A DNA stretch of 64,000 nucleotides from Bradyrhizobium arachidis (GTDB lineage Bacteria > Pseudomonadota > Alphaproteobacteria > Rhizobiales > Xanthobacteraceae). The notes under the pieces are model-generated. The model saw nothing but the letters and a program-made list of their open reading frames with translations, ran no database searches and was not told where the DNA came from. This document shows, one piece after another, positions 34,722 through 44,585 of the stretch; within the stretch, counting starts at the first letter, position 1, and each line of letters starts with the position of its first letter. A program made the translations under genes and the position numbers. Location of the stretch: NCBI RefSeq assembly GCF_015291705.1, contig NZ_CP030050.1, positions 8,556,001-8,620,000 on the forward strand, in the 5' to 3' direction.

Positions 34722-35240
34722 CTAGCGCGCCGCCCCAAGACCGCTCTCGCCAAGCCGCGTCGCGAACCAGCGCGACAGCGGCTGCTCGACGAGGCCGCCG
34801 ACATAGACCTCCGACGTCGTCACCCCGCGCCTGTCCAGCACCAGCAGCACGCCGATCCAATAGGCGAACCAGATATGCGCATCGGTCATCGCCATCAGCT
34901 TGTGCTGGTCGTGATCGAGCGGGGTGTGGTTGCTCGCCTTGCGGATCTCCACAGCGAGCAGGTTGTTCGGGATCTCGCGCTGATGCACCACGACGTCGGG
35001 ATAGATCGACTTGCCGAGATGATCGTCGGTCGAGATGATGGTGCCGTGCGGCAGATGCAGCGTGCGCTCGCCGAGCCGGTCGTAATTGCAGTCGACCGCC
35101 CAGCCCGAGAACTGCCGCTCCAGGTAAACGGCGAAGCGATGCGTGATCGCACGCTCGCCGATGTCCTTCTCGAACAAAAATGCTTCGTGCGCGTAGAAGT
35201 CCCGGAGCGCCGCGATCACCTTGTTCAGCTCGGCCTGCAT
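34722..35240 (-). CDS. Hypothetical protein, nuclease-fold-like features
   Basis: A 172-residue protein with no signal or membrane segment. The middle (about 65-105, YPDVVVHQREIPNNLLAVEIRK) has a D-x(n)-E-x-K arrangement reminiscent of PD-(D/E)xK nuclease folds: Asp in YPDVVVH and Glu-Ile-Arg-Lys in LAVEIRK. That is a weak structural hint, not an assignment. It lies 38 bp after the ThDP enzyme gene on the same strand. Start ATG at 35240. Confidence 0.5.
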   Translation of the reverse strand: MQAELNKVIAALRDFYAHEAFLFEKDIGERAITHRFAVYLERQFSGWAVDCNYDRLGERTLHLPHGTIISTDDHLGKSIYPDVVVHQREIPNNLLAVEIRKASNHTPLDHDQHKLMAMTDAHIWFAYWIGVLLVLDRRGVTTSEVYVGGLVEQPLSRWFATRLGESGLGAAR

Positions 35241-35278
35241 CGTGCCTCCGGGCCCTCGGCGCTCTCGGTTGGTGCGCC

Positions 35279-36826
35279 CTACATCTGCACTTCGATCAGC
35301 CGCGGCCCGGGCTCGGCGACGGCCTCCGCCAGCGCCTTGTTGAACTCGTCGGCATTGGTGACGGCGCGGCCGGGCACGCCCATGCCCTTGGCCAGCGCGA
35401 CGAAATCGAGCGTCGGGCGGTCGAGGCGGAGCATATCGTTGGCGCGCTGGCCGGGCTCGCCGGCGCCGACATTGTCGAACTCGCCGCGCAGGATCTGGTA
35501 GATACGGTTGGCGAACACGATGGTGACGATGTTGAGGTTCTCGCGCGCCTGCGTCCACAGCGACTGGATCGTGTACATCGCGCTGCCGTCGCCGACCATG
35601 GTGATCACCTTGCGGTCCGGGCAGGCAATCGCGGCACCGATCGACAGCGGCGTCGAGAAGCCGATCGAGCCGCCCATGTTCTGGAGCCAGTCGTGCGGCG
35701 CCGCCGCCGCTGTCGGCGGGAAAAAGCCGCGGCCGGTGGTGAGCGATTCGTCGACCATGATCGCATTCTCGGGGATGGCGCAGGCGATCGCCTGCGCGAT
35801 CGTGGCGAAGGTCAGCGCGCCGGTCGGCTTGACCAGCTCGGCCAACGCCTGCGGCTTGACGTCCTTGGCGCTCGCCTTGACGGCGCCGGCCAGCGCTTCG
35901 AGCGCTGCGACCGAATTCTCGCCCCAGGAGGTCATGCGATGCACCTCGCAGCCCTGGGGCTTGAGCATGCTCGGCTTGTTCGGATAGGCGAAGAACGCCA
36001 CGGGATCGTCGGATTCGACCAGCACGATGTGGCGGAACTTCTCCAGCATCGGCAGCGCGTTCTCGATCACGTAATGGATGCGGTCGATCGAGAAGCGGCC
36101 GCGGCCGCGCGCCATCTTCGGGCGGAAGGTCGGACCCATCACGGTGCAGCCGGTCTTGCCGGCGATGCGCTCGGCCAGCGCCAGGCCCTGCTCGCTCAGC
36201 GCGCTGCCGGTCATCAGCAAGAGCGTGCCTTCGCCGTCCCCGTGCAAGATCTTCGCGGCCCGCTCGACCGCCTGCGGCGAATAGCTCGCGCGCTGCTGCT
36301 CGGCCGGCACCTCGGCGATGCCGTCGGCCTCGTTCCAGGCGGTGTCGGCGGGCAGGATCAGGGTCGCGATCTGCGGCGGGGCGCTTTTCGCAGCCGCAAT
36401 GGCCGCGGCGCCGTCGGCGGCGACCGATTTGGAATCCGGGGAGGTGCGGACCCAGGACGACATCGGCCGGGCCAGGCCCTCGATGTCGGAGGTCAGCGGC
36501 GCATTGTAGCCGATGTGGTAGACGGCGTGCTGGCCGACGATGTTGACGATGCCGGAATTGGCCTTCTTGGCGTTGTGCAGATTGGCAAGGCCGTTGGCGA
36601 GGCCCGGGCCGAGATGCAGCAGGGTAGAGGCCGGCGTGCCCTTCATGCGGAAATAGCCGTCGGCGGCGCCCGTCACCACGCCCTCGAACAGGCCGAGCAC
36701 GCAGCGCATGCCGGGAACGCGGTCGAGCGCCGCGACAAAATGCATCTCGGAGGTGCCCGGGTTGGTGAAGCAGACGTCCACCCCGCCCTTGACCATCGTC
36801 CGCACCAGGCTTTCCGCACCGTTCAT
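35279..36826 (-). CDS. Thiamine-diphosphate enzyme, acetolactate-synthase-large-subunit-like
   Basis: A 515-residue protein of the pyruvate-oxidase/AHAS superfamily: N-terminal Pyr domain with catalytic Glu in LFEGVVTGAADGY (about 50), a central NAD-like domain, and a C-terminal PP domain with the ThDP/Mg motif VGDGSAMYTIQSLW. The residues closing that motif are FANRIY, not the usual NN. It is shorter than AHAS (about 570) and lacks a clear FAD role, and no regulatory ilvH subunit is adjacent, so it is probably a 2-oxoacid decarboxylase or ligase of unknown substrate. ATG at 36826 chosen over an upstream in-frame start. Confidence 0.75.
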   Translation of the reverse strand: MNGAESLVRTMVKGGVDVCFTNPGTSEMHFVAALDRVPGMRCVLGLFEGVVTGAADGYFRMKGTPASTLLHLGPGLANGLANLHNAKKANSGIVNIVGQHAVYHIGYNAPLTSDIEGLARPMSSWVRTSPDSKSVAADGAAAIAAAKSAPPQIATLILPADTAWNEADGIAEVPAEQQRASYSPQAVERAAKILHGDGEGTLLLMTGSALSEQGLALAERIAGKTGCTVMGPTFRPKMARGRGRFSIDRIHYVIENALPMLEKFRHIVLVESDDPVAFFAYPNKPSMLKPQGCEVHRMTSWGENSVAALEALAGAVKASAKDVKPQALAELVKPTGALTFATIAQAIACAIPENAIMVDESLTTGRGFFPPTAAAAPHDWLQNMGGSIGFSTPLSIGAAIACPDRKVITMVGDGSAMYTIQSLWTQARENLNIVTIVFANRIYQILRGEFDNVGAGEPGQRANDMLRLDRPTLDFVALAKGMGVPGRAVTNADEFNKALAEAVAEPGPRLIEVQM

Positions 36827-37191
36827 TCTGTCTGCTCCCGCAACCGGCGATTTCCAGTGATCCCTGCGATCAATCATTGTTCGCGCGTGCCGTCAAAGCA
36901 AGAGCGGCCATTGCGGCCCTGCCCCGCGCGGCAATACGCGGGCTTGGCTAACGCCCCGTTCCGATGGAATCGGAACGGGGCGTTAGAGTCTTGTTTTGAC
37001 GCGTTTTCTTGATGCGAACCGGTATCCACTTCGCTTGAAAACGCTCTCATGCTTTCCGGCAAACTGGCGGGGTTGCCGATTTGGTAACGCCAATCGTTAA
37101 GCATGGCGCCCCTCACGGGGCCGTGGCTTGCGAAAAGCCCGCAAATATGGACTCTGACCTTTGTTGAAGAGATTTTTTGCTGGGGGTACCA
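36827..37191. other. Gene-free region with dispersed repeat
   Basis: 365 bp between divergent genes with no plausible gene. It contains the repeat at 36953-37044 and, closer to the L,D-transpeptidase, a probable promoter region (37045-37190) in which no consensus stands out. Confidence 0.45.
36953..37044. repeat. Intergenic repeat, GTTCCGATGGAAC/GAACCGGTATCC family, copy 2
   Basis: Palindrome GCCCCGTTCC...GGAACGGGGC at 36953-36981, then the module ACGCGTTTTCTTGATGCGAA and its following bases, ending in TTGAAAACGCT at 37044. Same module order as 29144-29230. Confidence 0.65.
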
Positions 37192-37770
37192 ATGATCCGG
37201 TTTTTCGCCGCGCCGATTGCCGCCATCGCACTGCTGACCGCCACCGCGGCAGGCGCGTTCGCCGAAGAGTTCGACTCGCGCGATATCATGGGCGGCGGCC
37301 CGAACTTCTTTCGCGGCGGCTCCAGCCCGATCCCCCGCACCACCGTCATGTATAACGGCAACTATGCCCCCGGCACGATCGTGGTGAACACGGCCGAGCG
37401 CCGGCTCTATCTGGTGCTCCAGAACGGCCAGGCGCTCCGCTACGGTATCGGCGTCGGCCGCGACGGCTTCCGCTGGGGCGGGGTGCACAGGATCACCGCC
37501 AAGAAGGAATGGCCGGCTTGGACGCCGCCCTCGCAGATGCTGGCCCGCCGCCCCGACCTGCCGCGCCACATGAAGGGCGGCATCGAGAACCCGCTCGGCG
37601 CGCGCGCGATGTATCTCGGCTCGACGCTGTACCGCATCCACGGCTCCAACGAGCCGGAGACGATCGGCCAGGCGGTGTCCTCGGGCTGCTTCCGCATGAC
37701 CAACGACGACGTCACCGACCTCTACGGCCGCGTCTCGGTCGGCACCACCGTGGTCGTGCTGAACAACTAA
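37192..37770 (+). CDS. L,D-transpeptidase (YkuD domain)
   Basis: A 192-residue exported protein with a signal peptide (MIRFFAAPIAAIALLTATAAGAFA) and a YkuD catalytic domain (about 60-190). The active-site segment is HGSNEPETIGQAVSSGCFRM with nucleophile Cys166 and the preceding HG of the consensus HGT/S-x(n)-S-x-GC-R. It makes 3-3 or 1-3 (protein-to-peptidoglycan) crosslinks in the periplasm. Start ATG at 37192 with a GGGGG ribosome site. Monocistronic; a palindromic repeat follows. Confidence 0.9.
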   Translation: MIRFFAAPIAAIALLTATAAGAFAEEFDSRDIMGGGPNFFRGGSSPIPRTTVMYNGNYAPGTIVVNTAERRLYLVLQNGQALRYGIGVGRDGFRWGGVHRITAKKEWPAWTPPSQMLARRPDLPRHMKGGIENPLGARAMYLGSTLYRIHGSNEPETIGQAVSSGCFRMTNDDVTDLYGRVSVGTTVVVLNN

Positions 37771-37788
37771 GCCGGGCGGGCGAGCTTC

Positions 37789-37882
37789 CGTAGGGTGGGC
37801 AAAGGCGCACTTGCGCTGTGCCCACCAACTGTCTGCAGATTGGATAAAGGTGGTGGGCACGCTTCGCTTTGCCCACCCTACG
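37789..37882. repeat. GTAGGGTGGGCAAAG palindromic repeat
   Basis: Left arm CGTAGGGTGGGCAAAG (37789-37804) and right arm CTTTGCCCACCCTACG (37867-37882) are perfect complements, with inner GTGCCCACCA/TGGTGGGCAC arms as well. This dispersed element is found in many proteobacterial genomes (recalled, not searched) and would fold as a long hairpin after the L,D-transpeptidase gene. Confidence 0.7.
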
Positions 37883-37979
37883 CAGCTGCGCGTGGATAAT
37901 GAGCCACAGCAGGAACCCGCCTGACGCGTGCATTTGCGGTCTTGTGCGCGCGCGGCGAATACGGCAGCGTTGCGCGACG

Positions 37980-38795
37980 ATGAGCGCATTCAACCAGCCC
38001 TCGGCTGCCGTCCGCCTCGCCCTGCTGGCGTTTGCTGCACTCACATCCGTGCCTGACACCGCTACCATCGCCGCCGCGGGCGAACTGCCCGCGATCGCCT
38101 CACGTCAGCGCAGCGAGAAGAAGAGTTTTACCGACGGCGAGATCGTCGAAGGTTTCCTTAAGACGGCGTTCGGCGCCGAATACCACCTCGCCGGCCGCGT
38201 CGACCGCATCCGCAAGTTCGACGGGCCGGTGCGCGTCTACGCCGAGAGCGACCGCGCCGACCGCAAGGCGCAGCTCGCAAAAGTCGTCGCTGACATCGGC
38301 AAGCGCGTGCAGCATCTCGACATCGTCATGACCGCCACCAGTGAAGCTGCGAACGTGCGGGTCAAGCTCGTGCGCGACCGCGATCTCTTCCGCACCATCG
38401 CGACCTTCTATGGCGTGGACAAGGCGCGCGAGATCCGCACCTCGCTCGATCCGCAATGCCTGTCCGGCTTCCGCAAGAACGACAATTTCGAAATCGAGCA
38501 CTCCGACGTCATCCTCACCGTCGACAATGGCGACTTCACCTTCCTCGACTGCGCCTATGAGGAGCTGCTGCAATCGCTCGGCCCGATCAACGACACCACG
38601 AGCGTGCCCTGGACCATGTTCAACGACAACGTCTCGATGGGCTATTTCGACGTCTACGACCAGTACATCCTCAATCTGCTCTACGACCCCCGCATCAAGG
38701 CCGGCATGACCGTGCCGGAGGTCAAGGCCGTGCTGCCGCAAGTGCTCGCGGACGTGCGCGCCTGGGTGAAGCAGGTGAATGATCTGAAGGAGTGA
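37980..38795 (+). CDS. DUF2927 exported protein
   Basis: A 271-residue protein. The N-terminal 35 residues (VRLALLAFAALTSVPDTATIAAAG) form a signal peptide or anchor, followed by a domain of the DUF2927 type (FTDGEIVEGFLKTAFGAEY, FDGPVRVYAESD and VDNGDFTFLDCAYEELLQSLG). Two Cys (QCLSG and DCAYE) could pair in the periplasm. Function unknown. The start at ATG 37980 is the best of several; a longer frame upstream would run into the repeat. Confidence 0.7.
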   Translation: MSAFNQPSAAVRLALLAFAALTSVPDTATIAAAGELPAIASRQRSEKKSFTDGEIVEGFLKTAFGAEYHLAGRVDRIRKFDGPVRVYAESDRADRKAQLAKVVADIGKRVQHLDIVMTATSEAANVRVKLVRDRDLFRTIATFYGVDKAREIRTSLDPQCLSGFRKNDNFEIEHSDVILTVDNGDFTFLDCAYEELLQSLGPINDTTSVPWTMFNDNVSMGYFDVYDQYILNLLYDPRIKAGMTVPEVKAVLPQVLADVRAWVKQVNDLKE

Positions 38796-38849
38796 GCTCT
38801 TACCCTCCCCTGGAGGGTAAGCGCGCCTCCTCCAAACGTCAGGCCTGTC

Positions 38850-39995
38850 CTACCACCCATTGATCCGCGGCCAGACCGCGCTGACGCCGCCTTCACCATC
38901 CAGCACCTGATAGCGATCATATTGCGCGCCGGTCGCGCAGGCGTGGTTGGTGAGGATGCGGACGCGGGAGCCGATGGGCAGGTCGGGCAGCGCGGCATTC
39001 GAGCCCTTGCGCAAGCCGATGATGCCGTGCTCCTGGTTGGCATCGGTGACGATGAGCTCCGGGTACGGTTTTCCAGCGAGATCGCAGACCATGCCATAAC
39101 CCTGGTCGAGCGCCTGTTTCGCCGTGCTGCGGTCGCGCGACAGCGCCATCCAGCCGGCGTCGACGATGATCCAGCCCTTCGCCTTCTGGTGACCGATCAC
39201 GGTGGCAAGCACGGAGAGCACGAGGTCGCCCATCGCCACGGAGCTGACGCCGGCCTGATAAAGGTCGCCGAACATGAAGACGCCGGCGCGCACTTCAGTG
39301 ACGCCAGTGAGGTCGCGCACATAGCGCGCGGTCGGTGTCGCGCCGACGCTGACGACGGGACAGGGCAGACCTGCGCTGCGCAACGCGTTGGCCGCAGTCA
39401 CGGCAGCGATGTGTTCCGCTTCCGCCGCATCCGCGATGGCTGCCGGATCGTCCAGTGCGTAGCTGTCACCGGCGTGCAGCAGCACGCCGCGCAAGGTCGC
39501 GCCACCCGAGACCAGGCGCTTGCCGATCGCGATCAGCGTTGCCGCATCGGTCGGCGCGACACCGGAGCGATGGCCATCCGCGTCGACCTCGATCAGCGCC
39601 GGAACCGAATCGTCGCTGCTCGCGGCATGCGCGGCCACGGCCTCGGCTTGTTCGATGCTATCGAGGATCACGGCGAGATCGGCACCGGTCGCGCGGATGG
39701 CAGAGACGCGCGCGAGCTTCGCGGGCGCGATGCCGACGGCGTAGATCATGTCGCGGACGCCGCCGGCCGCGAAATATTCGGCCTCGCGCAGCGTCGAGAC
39801 CGTTGCCGGCCCCGTGGCCGAGGTCATCGCGATACGCGCGACGTCCAGTGATTTTGCGGTCTTCAGATGCGGGCGGAAGGCCACGCCGAGACCGGCGAGG
39901 TGCGCCTTCATCCGCGCGACATTGGCGCGAAGCCGCTGCTCGTCGAGCAGCAGGCAGGGCGTTTGCAGGTTCGACAGGTCGGTATCACCTTGCAT
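38850..39995 (-). CDS. D-threonine-aldolase-like PLP enzyme (alanine-racemase fold)
   Basis: A 381-residue protein of the DSD1/D-threonine aldolase family. PLP-binding Lys is in FRPHLKTAKS (about 40-49), and the C-terminal metal-site segment LTNHACATGAQYDRY (about 350-365) is characteristic. These enzymes cleave D-3-hydroxyamino acids to glycine and an aldehyde, or deaminate D-serine/D-3-hydroxyaspartate. The start ATG 39995 (or 40001) overlaps the end of the dauR-like gene, so translation is coupled. The exact substrate is not decided by sequence. Confidence 0.8.
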   Translation of the reverse strand: MQGDTDLSNLQTPCLLLDEQRLRANVARMKAHLAGLGVAFRPHLKTAKSLDVARIAMTSATGPATVSTLREAEYFAAGGVRDMIYAVGIAPAKLARVSAIRATGADLAVILDSIEQAEAVAAHAASSDDSVPALIEVDADGHRSGVAPTDAATLIAIGKRLVSGGATLRGVLLHAGDSYALDDPAAIADAAEAEHIAAVTAANALRSAGLPCPVVSVGATPTARYVRDLTGVTEVRAGVFMFGDLYQAGVSSVAMGDLVLSVLATVIGHQKAKGWIIVDAGWMALSRDRSTAKQALDQGYGMVCDLAGKPYPELIVTDANQEHGIIGLRKGSNAALPDLPIGSRVRILTNHACATGAQYDRYQVLDGEGGVSAVWPRINGW

Positions 39996-40638
39996 CGGCA
40001 TACACCGTGGCGCGCGACACTCCGAGATGGGCCGCAATGATGTCCGAGGATCGACGTACCTGCATGCAGCCGGCGTCGCGCAATTCGCGCAGCAGCGCGC
40101 GGCGATCTTCAGTGTTGAGCGCGCGGGGCGTGGTGGCGCGCCGCGCGGCGAACTGGTCGATATGGGCACGGATGGCGTCCGCGCCGATGGGGCTCAGGGA
40201 CTCGCCCGGGTTGTTGTTGGCATCGACGCTGACGAACTGGCCGATGGCGCTCTGCAAGCCCTGGAACAGTGTCAGGTCGACGTTGAGGCAGAGCGCAGCA
40301 ACGTAAGAACCATCCGCACCCTTGATACCAATGGAGGTGCTCTTGGCCTGCCGTCCGTCGGCAAAGCTGTTGGCGTAGTTCGAAATCACCTGCGCATAAT
40401 CAGGGTCGGCGATGCGGGCAAGGCCAAGCTCGGTTGCGGGCTGGCCGACCTTGCGTCCCGACAGATTGTTGTGAATGGCGACGATCGCCTGTCTGGGGTC
40501 GGTGAGATCGTGCAGCACGACCTCGCAGAACGGGGCCAGGGTCTCTCCCAATCCTAGCGCGATCTGCTGCAACTGATCGAACAGCAGTTTTCGCTCGGCT
40601 GCGGACTTGCTCGGGGCTGCTGATTTGCTGCGGCTCAT
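39985..40638 (-). CDS. DauR/YheO-type transcriptional regulator
   Basis: A 217-residue regulator with an N-terminal YheO-like PAS domain (about 18-125, FCEVVLHDLTDPRQAIVAIHNN) and a C-terminal helix-turn-helix (about 170-217, IIAAHLGVSRATVYADAR). Pseudomonas DauR represses D-arginine catabolism genes. It lies between two PLP-enzyme genes in one operon and probably responds to their amino-acid substrate. The stop overlaps the start of the next gene. Confidence 0.82.
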   Translation of the reverse strand: MSRSKSAAPSKSAAERKLLFDQLQQIALGLGETLAPFCEVVLHDLTDPRQAIVAIHNNLSGRKVGQPATELGLARIADPDYAQVISNYANSFADGRQAKSTSIGIKGADGSYVAALCLNVDLTLFQGLQSAIGQFVSVDANNNPGESLSPIGADAIRAHIDQFAARRATTPRALNTEDRRALLRELRDAGCMQVRRSSDIIAAHLGVSRATVYADAR

Positions 40639-40647
40639 CGCCCGGCC

Positions 40648-41775
<1,128 letters not shown>

Positions 41776-41814
41776 GGTGGTCTCCGGGCGGTATTGATCC
41801 ATACAATATGTCTA

Positions 41815-41820
41815 ATTATA
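41815..41820 (-). promoter_or_regulatory. Consensus -10 box (TATAAT) for the PLP/DauR operon
   Basis: A perfect TATAAT on the minus strand, 40 bp upstream of the chosen start. There is no good -35 at the expected distance, so the promoter may need an activator. It helps choose the start codon. Confidence 0.4.
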
Positions 41821-41904
41821 TACGTTTTGTCCAGATCAGAGGCAGCTTGGGCCGCCGATGACGGGAATTTGGCCGCAAACGGCCCGCCCCGACGGTACGA
41901 TTAA

Positions 41905-41932
41905 CTTGTCTGTCGTGGCTCGCCGCTACAAT
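41905..41932 (+). promoter_or_regulatory. Weak sigma-70-like promoter for the URC operon
   Basis: CTTGTC (41905-41910), 16-nt spacer, TACAAT (41927-41932), 100 bp upstream of the URC1 homologue. Partial match only; no clear operator palindrome is seen in the spacer. Confidence 0.3.
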
Positions 41933-42031
41933 ATGTTGGATTGAGCTTGCGTCGTCGGTGCTCCGCATGGGCGATGCAGGTGAGCCAGGCCCGTCCAAGC
42001 GGCGGGCCGTTGGCTTTTTGGGAGCCTGGAC

Positions 42032-43288
42032 ATGAGCCGCGCGAACCGTACCGAGCATATCCGCCTGACCTCCCATCCGGAGCCGGGCAAGAAAGCCGCC
42101 TATCCGATCCATTGGGGTGCCGCAGATGCGCGCGCCCGCGGGCCGATCATCGGCACGGTGTCGCGCGCCGGAGATCGCAACGTGATCGGCAGCCATGGCG
42201 GCTCCTACGCGATGTACCGCGCGCTCGCGGTGTCCGCCGGCGCGCTCGATCCCATCAAGCGCCCCGATCTCACCAACACCTTCCCGGCCGCGACCATCGG
42301 CCCGTTCGAGCAATGGCGCGATCCCGCAAAGATCGTCGCACTCGACCCGTGGGGGCATCTCGTCGCCGAGAATTTCGGCAAGGACATCGCCGAGGGCGTC
42401 GATATCCGCCCGAGCATCGCGGTGACGCGCGCGCGGCTCGATCTGCCGGAGATCCGCGAGGCGCTGGCCGCAAAGCGGCTGCGCGCCGACGGCGAGGTCG
42501 TGCACGCCAATGGCAGCGTCTCGGTGGTGAAGATCGCAATCGATCCGGTCTGGTACCTGCCCGGCCTTGCGACGCGGTTCGGCACCAACGAGACCGAGCT
42601 GCGGCGCACGCTGTTTGAGCAGACCGCCGGCATGTTCCCCGAGCTTGTCACCCGGCCGGACCTGAAGGTGTTCTTGCCGCCGATCGGCGGTACCACCGTC
42701 TACATGTTCGGCGATGTGACAAAACTGCCGGACCATCGCACCAAGATCACCTGCCGCGTGCATGACGAGTGCAACGGCTCCGACGTGTTCGGCTCGGACA
42801 TCTGCACCTGCCGGCCCTATCTGATCCACGGCATCGAGGAATCCGCGCGCGGCGCGCAGGAGGGCGGGCTCGGGCTCGTCGTCTACAACCGCAAAGAAGG
42901 CCGCGCGCTCGGCGAGGTCACCAAATTCCTGGTCTACAATGCGCGCAAGCGGCAGGAGGATGGCGATGCGGCCGCAGCCTATTTCGAGCGCACCGAATGC
43001 GTCGCCGGCGTCCAGGACGCACGCTTCCAGCAGCTGATGCCGGACACGATCCACTGGCTGGGCCTGAAGCGCATCGACCGCTTCCTGTCGATGAGCGACA
43101 TGAAGTACGACGCGCTGACCTCGCAGGGCATCGACATCGTCGAGCGCGTGCCGATCCCGCCCGAGCTGATCCCGGCCGACGCTCATGTCGAGATCGCCGC
43201 CAAAAAGGCCGCCGGCTATTACTCGACCGACATCGCGCCGGAGAAGGACGTGGACGGCGTGGTCGGGCGTTCGCTGGAAAAATACTGA
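42032..43288 (+). CDS. urc1: URC1-type GTP-cyclohydrolase-II homologue (uracil catabolism)
   Basis: A 418-residue protein. The central/C-terminal part is GTP cyclohydrolase II: zinc ligands Cys247, Cys258 and Cys260 in CNGSDVFGSDICTC (C-x10-C-x-C, as in RibA), then YNRKEGRALGEVTK, and a C-terminus ending GIDIVERVPIPPEL like RibA. It has about 200 extra N-terminal residues not found in RibA. Beside a DUF1688 gene and a uracil phosphoribosyltransferase homologue, it is best read as URC1, thought to open the pyrimidine ring of a uracil nucleotide, and not as a riboflavin enzyme. First gene of a three-gene operon; the next starts 8 bp later. Confidence 0.85.
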   Translation: MSRANRTEHIRLTSHPEPGKKAAYPIHWGAADARARGPIIGTVSRAGDRNVIGSHGGSYAMYRALAVSAGALDPIKRPDLTNTFPAATIGPFEQWRDPAKIVALDPWGHLVAENFGKDIAEGVDIRPSIAVTRARLDLPEIREALAAKRLRADGEVVHANGSVSVVKIAIDPVWYLPGLATRFGTNETELRRTLFEQTAGMFPELVTRPDLKVFLPPIGGTTVYMFGDVTKLPDHRTKITCRVHDECNGSDVFGSDICTCRPYLIHGIEESARGAQEGGLGLVVYNRKEGRALGEVTKFLVYNARKRQEDGDAAAAYFERTECVAGVQDARFQQLMPDTIHWLGLKRIDRFLSMSDMKYDALTSQGIDIVERVPIPPELIPADAHVEIAAKKAAGYYSTDIAPEKDVDGVVGRSLEKY

Positions 43289-43295
43289 TCGCACG

Positions 43296-44534
43296 ATGGC
43301 GGACGCTTTGGAACGACAGGCACGCTCGCTGCTCACCGCGACAGCGGTGCGCGCGCGGGCCGGCAAAATGCTCGAGATCGGCCTTGCCGGCGGGCTCAAC
43401 CATTTCACGATCGATCTCGACCGCATGGACGGCGTTGCGGAGGCGGTGCTTGCGGTGACGCGAAAAGCCTATCCGACGCTGGACATTCCCTTCCATGCGC
43501 GCTGGCGGCATTTCGTGCTTGGCGGCGCCGATCGCTGGGCGCGGCTCGCCGATGCGGCATCATGGCCGGATCGCGCGGCACGGGCGCGCGCCGAGTTCGA
43601 TCTCGCCATCGTCAGCGTGCTGCTCGATGCCGGCGCGGGCGCTGCGTGGCGCTATCGTGACGCGGTGACCGGCGAGAGCATCGGGCGATCCGAGGGGCTC
43701 GCGTTCGCGAGCCTCGACATGTTTGCGGCCGGACTCTTCTCCGGCAATGCCAGCGCGCCGTTCAGGGCCGATGCGGGCGCGCTGGCGCAACTTCCGCTCC
43801 CGGCACTCACGTCGGCCTTTCAGGTGAACGATGCCAATCCGCTGCTTGGGCTTGAGGGACGGACCGATCTGCTGCGGCGTCTGGGCAAGCTGGTTGCCGA
43901 GCGTGCGGACATTTTCGGCCTGCAAGACACGCCGCGGCCCGGCGGCCTGTTTGATCACATCGTGGCGCAGGCTGTGGGCGGCGCGATTCCAGCACCTGCA
44001 ATCCTCTCCGCGGTGCTGAACCAGCTCGGGCCGATCTGGCCGTCGCGGCTCGAGCTCGCCGGCGTCCCGCTCGGCGATTGCTGGCGCCATCCCGCGCTTA
44101 GGACTGATGACGCGACCGCGGGCCTCGTGCCGCTGCACAAGCTGTCGCAATGGCTGAGCTATTCGCTGATCGAGCCGCTCCAGCGCGCGGGATTTAATGT
44201 CACCGACATCGACGGCCTGACCGGGCTTGCCGAGTACCGCAATGGCGGCCTGTTCGTCGATCACGGGGTGTTGCGCCTGCGCGACGCTGCCGATGCCGAG
44301 CGTGCGCATGCGGTGGATTCGCTGCTCGTGGTCGAGTGGCGCGCGCTGACCGTCGCGTTGCTCGACCGGCTCGCCGAATTGGTTCGCGCAAAACTTGGCC
44401 GCCCGCCCGAGACCTTGCCGCTCGCCAGCATTCTGGAAGGCGGCAGCTGGGCCGCGGGCCGGGCCATCGCGTTTGCGCGCCGCCCAGATGGTTCGCCGCC
44501 GCTCAAGGTGATCAGCGACGGCACGGTTTTCTGA
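43296..44534 (+). CDS. urc4: URC4/DUF1688 protein
   Basis: A 412-residue soluble protein with no signal or membrane segment. Motifs LNHFTIDLDRMD (about 34-45), HARWRHFVLGGADRW (about 67-81), QVNDANPLLGLEGRT and HPALRTDDATAGLVPLHKLS are the conserved blocks of DUF1688. Yeast URC4 is required for uracil catabolism but its reaction is not established. It starts 8 bp after the URC1-like stop and is 51 bp upstream of the upp homologue, so the three are cotranscribed. Confidence 0.85.
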   Translation: MADALERQARSLLTATAVRARAGKMLEIGLAGGLNHFTIDLDRMDGVAEAVLAVTRKAYPTLDIPFHARWRHFVLGGADRWARLADAASWPDRAARARAEFDLAIVSVLLDAGAGAAWRYRDAVTGESIGRSEGLAFASLDMFAAGLFSGNASAPFRADAGALAQLPLPALTSAFQVNDANPLLGLEGRTDLLRRLGKLVAERADIFGLQDTPRPGGLFDHIVAQAVGGAIPAPAILSAVLNQLGPIWPSRLELAGVPLGDCWRHPALRTDDATAGLVPLHKLSQWLSYSLIEPLQRAGFNVTDIDGLTGLAEYRNGGLFVDHGVLRLRDAADAERAHAVDSLLVVEWRALTVALLDRLAELVRAKLGRPPETLPLASILEGGSWAAGRAIAFARRPDGSPPLKVISDGTVF

Positions 44535-44585
44535 CCCTTATTGTCGCTCACGCACTCACTTGATGAATTTCAGGAGCATACGATC

